Source: Erwinia sp. E602
GTDB taxonomy: Bacteria; Pseudomonadota; Gammaproteobacteria; Enterobacterales; Enterobacteriaceae
Length of the DNA: 64,000 nt
Reading direction: 5' to 3'
Assembly: GCF_018141005.1 (NCBI RefSeq)
Contig: NZ_CP046582.1
Coordinates: forward strand, 1,364,001 to 1,428,000
The translations under genes were made by a program, and so were the position numbers. The notes below the pieces were generated by a model. It did no database searches. It was not told where the DNA came from and saw nothing but the letters and a program-made list of their open reading frames with translations. Positions 35,979 through 45,089 of the stretch are shown here, piece by piece. Positions within the stretch are counted from its first letter, which is position 1, and each line of letters begins with the position of its first letter.

Positions 35979-37156
35979 TGACCATGACTCCGGGCAGCAA
36001 TGCCGCCGTTCCTGCCGCGCAACTGACCGTTCGCGTGCTCGCCGGTGCCGCGGTTGACGCCTCGGCCTTCCGCCTGTATGCCAGCGGCAAGGTCAACGGC
36101 GACGCGGATATGGTGTTCTACGGTCAGCCAAAAAATGATGACCAGACCGTCAGCCTGAGCAGCGCGGGGAATAACACGGCGTTTACCGTTGACCTCAACC
36201 GCCTGCAGGCGGACGTGCAGAAGATCGCCTTCACCGTCACCTGTGACGGCAACCAGACCGTGGCCGGGCTGCAGCGGCTGGCGATCCATATTGAACAGGC
36301 TGGCACGCTATTGCTGAGCGGCAACGTTGAGCTGCACGGCCGTCAGGAAGCCGCGCTGATCCTCGGCGAGTTTTACCGCCGTAATAACGAATGGAAATTC
36401 CGCTTTATCGCCCAGGGCTTTAACGGCGGCCTGAAGCCGCTGGCCGAGCATTTTGGCGTAGATATCTCGGACGCGCCGGCGCCAGCGCCTGCCCCGACGC
36501 CAGCGGCTGCGCCAGCCCCGGCTCCTGCCGCGCCACCGGCCGCTAAAATCAGCCTGAGCAAGGTTTCGCTGACCAAGGAAAAACCGTCGATCAGCCTGAC
36601 CAAGCGGGATAACTTTGGCGAAATCCGCATCAACCTCAACTGGCACCGCGACACCACCTCGGGCGGCGGCCTGCGCGGCATGTTTGGCGGTAACAAGGGC
36701 GTGGATCTTGACCTTGGTGCCTTCGTTGAGCTGGATGACGGTTACAAATGCGTGATCCAGGCCCTGGGCGGCAATTTTGGTTCACTGCAGCAGGAACCTT
36801 ACGTTCAGCTGCAGGGCGACGATCGCACCGGCGACGTCAGCAGCGGTGAGTGGCTGCACGTTAACGGCCGCGAGTGGAAAAACATCCGTGAGGTGCTGAT
36901 TTTCGCCTTTATCTATGAAGGCGCGGCCAGCTGGGACAAAACCGACGGCGTGGTCACGCTGCACGTTCCCGACCAGCCGCCGATTGAAACCCGTCTCACC
37001 GAGGGGCAAAACCGCCGCAACATGTGCGCGATTGCCCGGCTGGTCAACGATAACGGCAGCATCCGGGTTGAGCGTATCAACCAGTTCTTTAGCGGCCATT
37101 CTGATATGGACAACGCGTTCGGCTGGGGATTCAACTGGCGCGCGGGTTCCAAATAA
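35978..37156 (+). CDS. terA: Tellurium resistance protein TerA
   Basis: 392 residues with two TerD-like halves. The first (about 15-168) includes FRLYASGKVNGDADMVFYGQ and EFYRRNNEWKFRFIAQGFNG. A Pro/Ala linker (about 175-189) is followed by ISLSKVSLTKEKPSISLTKR, and the second half starts at RINLNWHRD with VDLDLGAFVELDDG and DDRTGD. The acidic Ca-binding signature is weaker than in TerD/E. The ATG overlaps the terZ stop (TAATG). The long upstream in-frame extension lies inside terZ and is rejected. Confidence 0.95.
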   Translation: MTMTPGSNAAVPAAQLTVRVLAGAAVDASAFRLYASGKVNGDADMVFYGQPKNDDQTVSLSSAGNNTAFTVDLNRLQADVQKIAFTVTCDGNQTVAGLQRLAIHIEQAGTLLLSGNVELHGRQEAALILGEFYRRNNEWKFRFIAQGFNGGLKPLAEHFGVDISDAPAPAPAPTPAAAPAPAPAAPPAAKISLSKVSLTKEKPSISLTKRDNFGEIRINLNWHRDTTSGGGLRGMFGGNKGVDLDLGAFVELDDGYKCVIQALGGNFGSLQQEPYVQLQGDDRTGDVSSGEWLHVNGREWKNIREVLIFAFIYEGAASWDKTDGVVTLHVPDQPPIETRLTEGQNRRNMCAIARLVNDNGSIRVERINQFFSGHSDMDNAFGWGFNWRAGSK

Positions 37157-37176
37157 ATACTGACAGAGGATTAAAC

Positions 37177-37632
37177 ATGAGTTTTTTAAACAAGGTTAAA
37201 GGGGCATTTAACTCCGGCCGCGAAGAGCTGACTAAACAGGTTAGCCGCTTCAAAAACAAGAAGTTTATGCAGGGTACCGTCGCCGTCTGCGCCCGTATCG
37301 CGGTGGCCTCTGACGGCGTCAGCGCCGATGAGAAGCAGAAAATGATCGGCTTTTTACGCAACTCCGAAGAGCTGAAGGTGTTTGACACCACGGAAGTGAT
37401 CGAATTCTTCAACAAGCTGGTGACCAGCTTCGATTTCGACATTGAAGTGGGCAAGGGCGAGACCATGAAATACATTCTCGCGCTGAAAGACCAGCCTGAA
37501 GCCGCCCAGCTGGCGATCCGCGTCGGTATCGCCGTGGGTAAAAGTGACGGCAACTTTGATGCTGATGAACAAAATGCCGTGCGCGAAATTGCCGTCGCGC
37601 TGGGCTTTGATCCGACCATTTTCGGTCTGTAA
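37177..37632 (+). CDS. terB: Tellurite resistance protein TerB
   Basis: 151 residues, all-helical TerB fold. MSFLNKVKGAFNSGREEL is followed by two repeats containing acidic metal-binding residues, ASDGVSADEKQKMIGFLR and GKSDGNFDADEQNAVREIA. TerB proteins bind divalent cations and partner TerC at the membrane. GAGGATTAAAC lies upstream. It is the third gene of the operon, 20 bp after terA. Confidence 0.96.
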   Translation: MSFLNKVKGAFNSGREELTKQVSRFKNKKFMQGTVAVCARIAVASDGVSADEKQKMIGFLRNSEELKVFDTTEVIEFFNKLVTSFDFDIEVGKGETMKYILALKDQPEAAQLAIRVGIAVGKSDGNFDADEQNAVREIAVALGFDPTIFGL

Positions 37633-37657
37633 CGTCGTTTTTCTCTAAGGATTTTCT

Positions 37658-38695
37658 ATGGTTTCCACGCATATCGGCTTCCCGACTGAAACGGTGATTG
37701 TGTTTATCGCCCTCTCCGTCGGCGCTATTTTAATTGACCTGTTTATGCACCGGGGCGATAAGCCCATCTCGCTGAAAAGCGCGGCGCTGTGGTCGCTGTT
37801 CTGGGTAGCGGTCGCCATGGGTTTCGCCGGCTTCCTCTACATCCACCACGGTGCTGAAGTCGCCAGCCTGTTTGTTACCGGCTATGCGTTGGAGAAAGTC
37901 CTCTCGGTCGACAACCTGTTCGTGATGATGGCGATCTTCTCGTGGTTTGCCGTACCGGACCGCTACCGTCACCGCGTGCTCTACTGGGGCATCATCGGCG
38001 CGATCGTCTTCAGGGGCATTTTCGTTGCCATCGGTACCGGCTTACTGAGCCTTGGCCCGTACGTTGAAATCGTCTTCGCGCTGATCGTGGCGTGGACCGC
38101 GGTGATGATGCTGAAAAGCGGCGATGACAGCGACGAGATCGAAGATTACTCTCAGCACCTGGCGTACCGCATGGTGAAACGGTTCTTCCCGATCTGGCCG
38201 AAGCTGCGCGGCAACGCGTTCCTGCTCAAGCAGCATGAAGTGGATGCGGAGCTGAAAAAGCCGGAGAACAAAGACGTGACCATCGGCCGCGGCGGCAAAG
38301 CGGCGTTCTATGCCACCCCGCTGTTCCTGTGTGTGGCGGTGGTTGAACTCTCGGACGTGATGTTCGCCTTCGACTCCGTACCGGCGATTATCGCCGTCAG
38401 CCGCGAGCCGTTGATTGTGTACAGCGCCATGATGTTTGCTATCCTCGGCCTGCGTACGCTGTACTTTGTACTGGAAGCCCTGAAGCAGTATCTGGTTCAC
38501 CTGGAGAAAGCGGTTATCGTGCTGCTGTTCTTTATCGCGGTGAAGCTGGGCCTCAACGCAACCGATCACATCTGGCACCACGGTTACAGTATTTCGGCCA
38601 CGGCAAGCCTGTTTGTCGTCCTTGGCGTGCTGGCAGCGGGTATCATCATCAGCGTGATGTTCCCCGGCAAGCCCGAGGAAAAGGCAGGAAACTGA
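37658..38695 (+). CDS. terC: Tellurium resistance membrane protein TerC
   Basis: 345 residues, seven to nine membrane helices. The TerC signatures EKVLSVDNLFVMMAIFSWFA and VAVVELSDVMFAFDSVPAI carry the conserved acidic residues inside helices that are expected to bind metal. The cytoplasmic loop (about 155-215) is charged. TerC is the membrane core to which TerB and TerD-type proteins attach. AAGGATTTTCT is the ribosome site, 26 bp after terB. Confidence 0.97.
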   Translation: MVSTHIGFPTETVIVFIALSVGAILIDLFMHRGDKPISLKSAALWSLFWVAVAMGFAGFLYIHHGAEVASLFVTGYALEKVLSVDNLFVMMAIFSWFAVPDRYRHRVLYWGIIGAIVFRGIFVAIGTGLLSLGPYVEIVFALIVAWTAVMMLKSGDDSDEIEDYSQHLAYRMVKRFFPIWPKLRGNAFLLKQHEVDAELKKPENKDVTIGRGGKAAFYATPLFLCVAVVELSDVMFAFDSVPAIIAVSREPLIVYSAMMFAILGLRTLYFVLEALKQYLVHLEKAVIVLLFFIAVKLGLNATDHIWHHGYSISATASLFVVLGVLAAGIIISVMFPGKPEEKAGN

Positions 38696-38746
38696 TCGCG
38701 GTAGCCATCGACTAATCTGAGTAAAGATAACTAAGAGGTAATAACA

Positions 38747-39325
38747 ATGGGCGTTTCTCTTTCTAAAGGCGGTAACGTTTCGCTGAGCAAAGCGGCACCA
38801 ACCATGAAGAACGTGCTCGTTGGCCTCGGCTGGGATGCACGTTCCACCGATGGTCAGGACTTTGACCTGGATGCGTCTGCCTTCCTGCTGACGGCCAGCG
38901 GAAAAGTGCGCGGTGACACTGACTTTATCTTTTACAACAACCTGACCTCAAAAGACGGTTCCGTTTCGCATACCGGCGACAACCGTACCGGTGAGGGCGA
39001 CGGTGATGATGAATCGCTGAAAATTAAGCTGGACCTGATCCCGGCCGACGTCGACAAAGTGGTCTTCGTGGTCACCATCCACGACGCGCAGACCCGTCGT
39101 CAGAGCTTTGGCCAGGTCTCCGGCGCCTTTATCCGTCTGGTTAACGATGACGATAAGAGCGAAGTGGCGCGCTACGACCTGACCGAAGATGCCTCTACCG
39201 AAACCGCGATGCTGTTCGGTGAACTCTATCGTCACGGCGCGGAGTGGAAATTCCGTGCGGTCGGCCAGGGGTATGCCGGTGGTCTGGCGTCCGTCTGCGC
39301 GCAGTACGGCATCAACGCATCCTAA
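38747..39325 (+). CDS. terD: Tellurium resistance protein TerD
   Basis: 192 residues, the standard TerD fold: [51 protein letters not shown], the Ca-binding [19 protein letters not shown] and the C-terminal [20 protein letters not shown]. TerD proteins bind two calcium ions. It is highly similar to TerE two genes along, consistent with tandem duplication. AAGAGG stands before the ATG. Confidence 0.97.
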   Translation: MGVSLSKGGNVSLSKAAPTMKNVLVGLGWDARSTDGQDFDLDASAFLLTASGKVRGDTDFIFYNNLTSKDGSVSHTGDNRTGEGDGDDESLKIKLDLIPADVDKVVFVVTIHDAQTRRQSFGQVSGAFIRLVNDDDKSEVARYDLTEDASTETAMLFGELYRHGAEWKFRAVGQGYAGGLASVCAQYGINAS

Positions 39326-39390
39326 TCTAATGCTCATCGCGGGCGGCCACGCGTCGCCCGTCTCCACCACTCATATGCAGGAGCTTTAAA

Positions 39391-39966
39391 ATGGCAGTTT
39401 CTCTGGTAAAAGGCGGTAACGTATCCCTGACTAAAGAAGCACCAACCATGAACGTTGCCATGGCGGGTCTGGGATGGGATTCACGCGTCACCGACGGTCA
39501 GGCATTTGACCTTGATGCCTCCGTATTTATGGTCGGCGACGACGGTAAAGTGCTGAGCGACAGCAGCTTTATCTTCTTCAACAACAAAACCAGCGCCTGT
39601 GGCTCCGTTGAGCACCAGGGCGACAACCGCACCGGTGAAGGCGACGGCGACGATGAGCAGGTTAAAATTACCCTGTCTCAGGTGCCGGCAGAGGTGAAAA
39701 AGCTGGTGTTCGCGGTCACCATTTACGATGCGGAAGCGCGTAAGCAGAACTTCGGTATGGTCAGCAACAGCTACATGCGCATTTTCAACAACGACAACGG
39801 CGGCGAAATCGCCCGTTTCGACCTGTCTGAAGATGCCTCAACCGAAACCGCGATGGTGTTCGGTGAGCTGTACCGTCACGGCGCAGAGTGGAAGTTTAAA
39901 GCGGTCGGCCAGGGCTTCGCCGGTGGCCTCTCCGCGCTGGCTTCCCAGCACGGTGTTAACATCTAA
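39391..39966 (+). CDS. terE: Tellurium resistance protein TerE
   Basis: 191 residues and the closest relative of TerD in the window: [68 protein letters not shown] and [26 protein letters not shown] lies eight bases before the ATG. An intrinsic terminator directly follows, so terD/terE may be made in larger amounts than TerF. Confidence 0.97.
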   Translation: MAVSLVKGGNVSLTKEAPTMNVAMAGLGWDSRVTDGQAFDLDASVFMVGDDGKVLSDSSFIFFNNKTSACGSVEHQGDNRTGEGDGDDEQVKITLSQVPAEVKKLVFAVTIYDAEARKQNFGMVSNSYMRIFNNDNGGEIARFDLSEDASTETAMVFGELYRHGAEWKFKAVGQGFAGGLSALASQHGVNI

Positions 39967-39983
39967 TCACCCCCGCAGCAGCA

Positions 39984-40010
39984 AACCCCGGCCGGTCCGG
40001 GGTTTTTTTT
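39984..40010 (+). terminator. Internal terminator between terE and terF
   Basis: CCCCGG-CCGGT-CCGGGG with T8 behind it. A second T-run follows immediately before the terF ribosome site. It would lower terF expression relative to the upstream genes. Confidence 0.85.
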
Positions 40011-40034
40011 AGTTTTTTTTTGAGGAGATGGCCG

Positions 40035-41369
40035 ATGGATTTGCAGGCTGGTCAGAATATTCCGTTAAGCAGCCCGACGCTGACGCTACGGCTGGAGTAT
40101 GAGGCAGGCGCCGCGTTTCGCAGTGAACTCGATACCTGTGTGTTCCTGCTCAACGCGGCCGGTAAGGTCCGCGGCGATGACGACTTCATTTTCTTCAATC
40201 AGCCCGCCACTGCCAGCCGTTCGGTTGTGTTACAGAGCGCCGCGCAGGGGGCGATAGTGACGCTGGAGCTGGCGTTGATCCCGGCGGATATCAGTAAGAT
40301 TGCCATCACGCTGGTGATTGACGGTGCGGACAGCCTGGCGGGCCTGAGCCGCCTGAGCGTAACCGCGGAGCAGGTCGCGCGTTTCAGCCCGGAGACCCAA
40401 GATCGCCGCGAAAAAGCGCTGATTATGGCCGAGATCTACCGCCATCACGGCGGCTGGAAGCTGCGGGCGCTGGGCCAGGGCTTCAACGGTGGGCTGGAGC
40501 CGCTGGCGCTGAACTACGGCGTTGATGTGGCGACGCCTGCAGCTGCTCCGGCGCTCGTTCCTTCCCCGACTGCCGCCGCTCCCGTCCCGGTAGCTGCAGC
40601 CAGCCCGGCAACTGCCTCGCCGCCGCGGGTTGCCCCGACTGCCGCACCTGCCGCCACCGTCAGCCTGGAGAAAAAGCTGCAGGACAAAGCGCCGCGGCTG
40701 GTCAGCCTGGCAAAAAATGCCACGGTCAGCCTGACCAAACACCGGCTGCAACAGGTGAAAGCGCGGGTCGCCTTTGTGCTGGATGCCTCCGGCTCGATGA
40801 CCGGCCAGTTCAAAAAGGGCAACGTGCAGGCGGTGCTGGACCGGATCGCGGTGCTGGCCGTGCAGTTTGACGATGACGGCGCGATGGACCTGTGGGGTTT
40901 TGGCCAGAAACATGCCAAATACGCCGACGTTACGCTGGATAACCTCGACGGCTATATTGCCGCGATTCAGGGGCAGGGGCGTAAATCCGCGTGGGAGATC
41001 CTGCCGGGGCTGGGCGGCACCAACAACGAACCGCCGGTGATGGAGGAGCTGATCGACACTTTCCGCCACAGCGAGCTGCCGGTCTACGTGGTGTTTATTA
41101 CCGACGGCGGCATCAGCAAAACGCGGGCGATCAAAGAGGCGATCCGCCGCTCGGCCAACTATCCAATTTTCTGGAAGTTTGTCGGCCTTGGCGGCAGCAA
41201 CTACGGCATACTTGAGGAGCTCGATCGCTTCACAGACCGGCGTATAGATAACACCCACTTCTTCGCCATCGACGACGTTGCCAGCCTGCCGGACGAAAGG
41301 CTTTACGACCTGCTGCTGGAGGAGTTCAAGACCTGGCTGGACGAGGCGAAGGCCGACCGGATTTACTGA
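40035..41369 (+). CDS. terF: TerF: TerD domain fused to a von Willebrand factor A domain
   Basis: 444 residues. TerD-like domain at 1-165 ([20 protein letters not shown]) but lacking the GDGDD calcium motif; Pro/Ala/Val linker at 166-208; a VSLEKK, VSLAKN, VSLTKH repeat at 209-236. A vWA domain fills the rest, with a complete metal-site opening [15 protein letters not shown] (DASGS at 250-254) and later FITDGG. The vWA half should bind Mg and a protein partner. ATG 40035 follows GAGGAG at the proper distance. Last gene of the ter operon. Confidence 0.94.
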   Translation: MDLQAGQNIPLSSPTLTLRLEYEAGAAFRSELDTCVFLLNAAGKVRGDDDFIFFNQPATASRSVVLQSAAQGAIVTLELALIPADISKIAITLVIDGADSLAGLSRLSVTAEQVARFSPETQDRREKALIMAEIYRHHGGWKLRALGQGFNGGLEPLALNYGVDVATPAAAPALVPSPTAAAPVPVAAASPATASPPRVAPTAAPAATVSLEKKLQDKAPRLVSLAKNATVSLTKHRLQQVKARVAFVLDASGSMTGQFKKGNVQAVLDRIAVLAVQFDDDGAMDLWGFGQKHAKYADVTLDNLDGYIAAIQGQGRKSAWEILPGLGGTNNEPPVMEELIDTFRHSELPVYVVFITDGGISKTRAIKEAIRRSANYPIFWKFVGLGGSNYGILEELDRFTDRRIDNTHFFAIDDVASLPDERLYDLLLEEFKTWLDEAKADRIY

Positions 41370-41386
41370 GCCGGTGCGCCGACAAC

Positions 41387-41409
41387 GCCCGGCCTGTGCC
41401 GGGCGATTT
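41387..41409 (+). terminator. Probable end of the ter operon
   Basis: GCCCGGC-CTGT-GCCGGGC followed by GATTTTC, 18 bp beyond terF. The T-run is short. It lies between convergent genes. Confidence 0.6.
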
Positions 41410-41421
41410 TCAGGCTTGCCG

Positions 41422-42261
41422 TTAAGCACCCCACCAGCGGTTACGTAACGTCCTGATACTGGCATCGGCGCGCAGCGGGCGACCATCGGGACCGCGTAGC
41501 GCGACCGATCCGGCAGGCAGGCCAAACAGCTCCTCGATGGTTTGCCGGATGGTACCTACGCTGGCATCGGCGCGGGCGATTTGGCGGCGAACCTTACGGC
41601 CGTTGCGGCGTGCGGTATCTGTTGACGTGTCGTTGTCGTCCGGATCAGACTCGTCTTCGTCTTCGTCTTCGTCTTCGTCTTCGTCTTCGTCTTCGTCTTC
41701 GTCTTCGTCTTCGTCTTCGTCTTCGTCTTCGTCTTCGTCATCACCCACCTGCAGATGGCTTTTATCATCATCGCTGTCGGCATAAGCACAATCATCAGCG
41801 TCAGATGAGGCTGCGGGTTCAACGGCATCGCCATCTTCTCCCTCTGAGCCGTTCAGCGCGAAACGTTGCCAGCTGAACTCATCGGCGGGCAGCCACAGCG
41901 CACCGTCCTGCAGGTGATAGCGGGCCTGAGCGCGCTTAACCGCAATCTCATCGCTGAAACGGGACTCAACCCCAGGCAACGGGCGAAACGCAGCGGCCAG
42001 CGCGCGCAGCGCCGCAGGGCTGCCGCAGACGGCGAGAAACAGCGACCAGCACGGCTGGCCGAAATTAACGCTGACCAGAGACTGGCTGTAAACCGTTGCG
42101 GACGCCGCCGGATCCTCTGCCGCCAGCCGGGCCAGAGCCGGGGCAAGAATATCCTCCAGCCCGAAGCCAGCGCGTTCCAGGCTGTCCAGGTTGATCTCAA
42201 CCGTCGCCAGGGCGCCGGCGGCGTAACGGAAATTAAGTTCAGAGCGGGAACGGAGGGTCAT
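41422..42261 (-). CDS. Ter-adjacent protein with acidic run and ubiquitin-like C-terminus
   Basis: 279 residues in three parts. The N-terminal 135 form an unrecognised folded domain (MTLRSRSELNFRYAAGALAT, VEINLDSLERAGFGLEDIL). An acidic region follows, with a run of about 30 alternating Glu-Asp residues at about 175-205 encoded by a hexanucleotide repeat. The last 55 residues (ASVGTIRQTIEELFGLPAGS, VALRGPDGRPLRADASIRTL) have the spacing of a beta-grasp/ubiquitin-like domain: T-I at the strand 2 end, an amphipathic helix, G-x-P, then a DGR turn and a final S-I-x-x-L. It ends WWGA, without a terminal diglycine. No known family is evident. It is convergent with terF. Confidence 0.75.
   Translation of the reverse strand: MTLRSRSELNFRYAAGALATVEINLDSLERAGFGLEDILAPALARLAAEDPAASATVYSQSLVSVNFGQPCWSLFLAVCGSPAALRALAAAFRPLPGVESRFSDEIAVKRAQARYHLQDGALWLPADEFSWQRFALNGSEGEDGDAVEPAASSDADDCAYADSDDDKSHLQVGDDEDEDEDEDEDEDEDEDEDEDEDEDEDEDESDPDDNDTSTDTARRNGRKVRRQIARADASVGTIRQTIEELFGLPAGSVALRGPDGRPLRADASIRTLRNRWWGA
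41651..41739. repeat. Hexanucleotide repeat coding for poly-(Glu-Asp)
   Basis: About 14.8 copies of TCGTCT (GAAGAC-type codons on the coding strand), nearly without interruption. Changes in copy number alter the acidic run by two residues at a time and keep the frame. Confidence 0.95.
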
Positions 42262-42481
42262 AGGAAATCCTTTTGCGGTGAAGTGAACGGAGTGGGATGC
42301 TCAGGCAAGGGTTATCGGCAGCAGAGGCAGGAAATTGAGTGGATAAGCAGATTTTCCACCGCGGTAGTGGAGATAAAAGGCAGGTTCTGAACAGGTTCCA
42401 CAAACGTCGGTATCCGGGTTTACCCCTGGCGCGGCTGGCTTCCCCCGTTCAGCCGGGGGAAGCGGTCACGCATACCGGGAC

Positions 42482-42898
42482 TTAGCTGCCGCGATAGGTG
42501 GAATAGCCGTACTGGCTGAGCAGCAGCGGCACGTGGTAGTGCTCCTGGGTGCTGGAGATGGTGAACACCACCGGGATCTCCGGGAAGAAGCTCTCCTGCT
42601 GGTGGGCGTGGAAATACTCTCCGGTGGCGAACACCACGCGATAGGTACCGGTCTGCTTCACCGCGTCGGGCATCAGGGCCTTGATGCGGCCCTGTTCATC
42701 GGTGACGTCGCGGGCGAGGGATTTCCAGCCGCTGCCCTGTTTCTGCTCCAGCGTAACCGTAACGCCCGCCGCCGGCTTGCCGGTCTGTTCGTTCAGCACG
42801 TGGACGCTCAACAGGTTAGCGGCCGGGGTGGCGGCCTGCAGCGGGGAGGCGGCGGCCAGCAGCAGCGCGGAGGTCGCGCTTAACAGTGTGTATTTCAT
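42482..42898 (-). CDS. hiuH: 5-hydroxyisourate hydrolase, periplasmic (transthyretin-like)
   Basis: 138 residues. The signal peptide is [19 protein letters not shown] (cleavage probably after LQA around residue 23). The hydrolase body starts [20 protein letters not shown], whose His is catalytic, and ends in the hallmark tetrapeptide YRGS. It opens the ring of 5-hydroxyisourate in urate breakdown. AGGAG precedes the ATG at 42898; the longer reading frame lacks a signal-like start. It is divergent from an HprRS-like system, the same pairing as in E. coli, with an operator between them. Confidence 0.93.
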   Translation of the reverse strand: MKYTLLSATSALLLAAASPLQAATPAANLLSVHVLNEQTGKPAAGVTVTLEQKQGSGWKSLARDVTDEQGRIKALMPDAVKQTGTYRVVFATGEYFHAHQQESFFPEIPVVFTISSTQEHYHVPLLLSQYGYSTYRGS

Positions 42899-42963
42899 CG
42901 TAGTTCTCCTGAGTAAGTGACCGTTATCCTCGCATGCCCGGCCGCCGCCCATGCTGACAGCCT

Positions 42964-42981
42964 GATGACAATCCTGTCATC
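42964..42981. promoter_or_regulatory. HprR/CusR-like operator between hiuH and the regulator gene
   Basis: GATGACA-ATCC-TGTCATC is a perfect 7-4-7 palindrome. The E. coli HprR/CusR box (CATTACA-N4-TGTAATG) has the same 7-4-7 geometry and five of seven identical positions per half-site. It lies 66 bp before hiuH and 50 bp before the response regulator gene. Confidence 0.7.
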
Positions 42982-43030
42982 TGAGCAAAAAGCCGGTGCC
43001 GCACGCCGGGAACTCTGCCAGAATTCCCTC

Positions 43031-43702
43031 ATGAAAATATTGCTGATCGAAGATAACGCCGGTACCCAGGCGTGGCTGGTCAAAGGCCTGCGCGAAGCGG
43101 GCATCCAGGTGGACGCGGTGGCCGACGGCCGCGACGGGCTGCAGCTGGCGCTGGAGCAGGAGTACGCGCTGATCGTGCTGGACATTATGCTGCCGGGCAT
43201 GGACGGCTGGCAGGTGCTTCGCACCCTGCGCACCGCCAAATCCACCCCGGTGCTGTGCCTGACCGCCCGCGACTCGGTGGCCGACCGGGTAAAGGGGCTG
43301 GAGCTGGGGGCCGACGACTACCTGATCAAACCCTTCTCGTTTGCCGAACTGCTGGCGCGGGTGCGCGCGCAGCTGCGGCGGCACAGCCAGGTGGCCAGCC
43401 AGCTGACCGTAGCCGACCTGCAGATTGATGCGCTGCGCCACAGCGCCAGCCGCGCGGGCACCGCGATAAACCTGACGCCGCAGGAGTTTGCGCTGCTGTG
43501 GTTTCTCGCCAGCCGCGCCGGTGAGATCCTGCCGCGCACGCTGATCGCCAGCGAAGTGTGGGGCATCAACTTTGACAGTGAAACCAACGTGGTCGACGTG
43601 GCGATCCGCCGCCTGCGCCGCAAAATTGACGACCCCTGTGAGGTCAAACTGATCGAGACGGTGCGCGGCATGGGCTACCGGCTTAGCGTGGGGGAGGGCT
43701 GA
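43031..43702 (+). CDS. hprR: HprR-like OmpR-family response regulator
   Basis: 223 residues: receiver domain with phospho-acceptor Asp51 ([13 protein letters not shown]) and [15 protein letters not shown], then an OmpR-type winged helix (about 125-220; [35 protein letters not shown]). It belongs to the CusR/HprR/CopR branch. The link to hiuH identifies it with HprR (YedW), which answers hydrogen peroxide or reactive chlorine via its kinase in E. coli. Copper response is the main alternative. The kinase gene begins 1 bp after its stop. Confidence 0.85.
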   Translation: MKILLIEDNAGTQAWLVKGLREAGIQVDAVADGRDGLQLALEQEYALIVLDIMLPGMDGWQVLRTLRTAKSTPVLCLTARDSVADRVKGLELGADDYLIKPFSFAELLARVRAQLRRHSQVASQLTVADLQIDALRHSASRAGTAINLTPQEFALLWFLASRAGEILPRTLIASEVWGINFDSETNVVDVAIRRLRRKIDDPCEVKLIETVRGMGYRLSVGEG

Positions 43703-43703
43703 T

Positions 43704-45089
43704 ATGCTGCGCTCCTCGCTGACCGTTCGACTAACCGTGGCCTTTACCCTGCTGGTGGCGCTGACCTGCGGGCTGGTCAGCGTTTCGCTCTACCGTTCGC
43801 TGGCCGCCGAACTGGTCTGGCGCGATAACCAGACGCTGGTCAACCGCGCCGCCCAGCTGCGCCAGCTGCTGCTCGACGGCGCGGAAGCGCGCACCCTGCC
43901 GCTCTACTTTAACCGCATGATGAACACGCGGCAGGACATCCTGCGCATTACGCGCGGGGAGGCGGGAGCGATCGTCGACATTAACCACAGCGGCCTGCGG
44001 CTGCCCGCGATGGAGGCGCTGCCTGCCACAACACCGCCCACCGTTGCGCGGTTACACCAGTGGCACACCGGCAAAGGCACCGACGCCGCGGCGCTGGCGC
44101 TGACCGGCCGCGACGCCGCCGGCCCGCTGGTCATCACCGTGGCGCGTATCGCCGAAGAGCGTCAGCAGGTGCTGCGGCAGTATCGCCAGCACAGCCTGCT
44201 GTTCTGCCTGGCGGCGGTGCTGCTGGCTGCGGCGGTCGGCCCGCTGGCGATCCGCCGCAGCCTGCGCGCCATCGCGCAGCTCAGCCAGCAAACCGCGCAG
44301 ACCGACAGCCGCGGGCTGGCCGCGCCGCTGCCGCTGCAGGGTCTGCCTGCCGAACTGCTGCCGCTGGGAAGCGCGCTGAACCAGATGCGCCAGCGGCTGG
44401 CGGAGGACTTCACCCGGCTGACGCAGTTTGCCGACGACCTCGCCCACGAACTGCGCACGCCGGTTAACGTACTGCTGGCGCAGAATCAGGTGATGCTGCA
44501 ACGTCCGCGATCGCCGGAAGAGTATGAAGGGCTGCTGGAGAGCAATATAGAAGAGCTGGAGCAGATGACCCGGCTGATTGAAAATATCCTGTTTCTGTCG
44601 CGCGCCGATCACCGCAATATCGCCCTCAGCCTGATGCCGGTCGACCTGCCGCGCTTCACCCGCCGGGTGGTGGCGTTTCTGACGCCGCTGGCGGAAGAGC
44701 GCGAGATCCGCCTGGAGGTCACCGCCAGCGGCGAGGTGCTGGCCGACGAACTGCTGCTGCAGCGGGCGCTGACCAACCTGCTGACCAACGCCATCCGCCA
44801 CTCGCCTGAAGGGGAAACGGTGCGGATCGACAGCGACCGCGACGATAACGGCGTTACCCTCAGCGTGACCAACCGCGGCGACCCGATCGCGGACGCCGAT
44901 AAACTCTTCACCCGCTTCTGGCGCGCCGACAACGCCCGCCACACCCCCGGCAGCGGGCTGGGGCTGGCGATTACCCGCGCGATTGTGCAGCTGCACGGCG
45001 GGGAAATTCAGGTGGAGCATCAGCAGGGGGAGAATCGGTTCAGGGTGAGGTTGCCGGGTGGGGCGGAGAGATCTAAAGGTTCGGGTTAG
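43704..45089 (+). CDS. hprS: HprS-like sensor histidine kinase
   Basis: 461 residues. Membrane helices at about 8-30 and 164-182 flank a periplasmic domain of about 130 residues; HAMP follows. The His box DDLAHELRTPVNVL places the phospho-histidine at 248, and the ATPase domain has LLTNAIRHSPEGE and SGLGLAITRAIVQLHGG. Both helices contain a cysteine (Cys22 and Cys168); a membrane cysteine has been implicated in redox sensing by E. coli HprS. Translationally coupled to the regulator gene. Confidence 0.85.
   Translation: MLRSSLTVRLTVAFTLLVALTCGLVSVSLYRSLAAELVWRDNQTLVNRAAQLRQLLLDGAEARTLPLYFNRMMNTRQDILRITRGEAGAIVDINHSGLRLPAMEALPATTPPTVARLHQWHTGKGTDAAALALTGRDAAGPLVITVARIAEERQQVLRQYRQHSLLFCLAAVLLAAAVGPLAIRRSLRAIAQLSQQTAQTDSRGLAAPLPLQGLPAELLPLGSALNQMRQRLAEDFTRLTQFADDLAHELRTPVNVLLAQNQVMLQRPRSPEEYEGLLESNIEELEQMTRLIENILFLSRADHRNIALSLMPVDLPRFTRRVVAFLTPLAEEREIRLEVTASGEVLADELLLQRALTNLLTNAIRHSPEGETVRIDSDRDDNGVTLSVTNRGDPIADADKLFTRFWRADNARHTPGSGLGLAITRAIVQLHGGEIQVEHQQGENRFRVRLPGGAERSKGSG

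Noticed and set aside
41537..41785. Poly-serine frame and other frames across the hexanucleotide repeat
   Set aside because: A pure 6-bp repeat is open in all frames; only the minus-strand reading extends into protein-like sequence with a start and stop in place.
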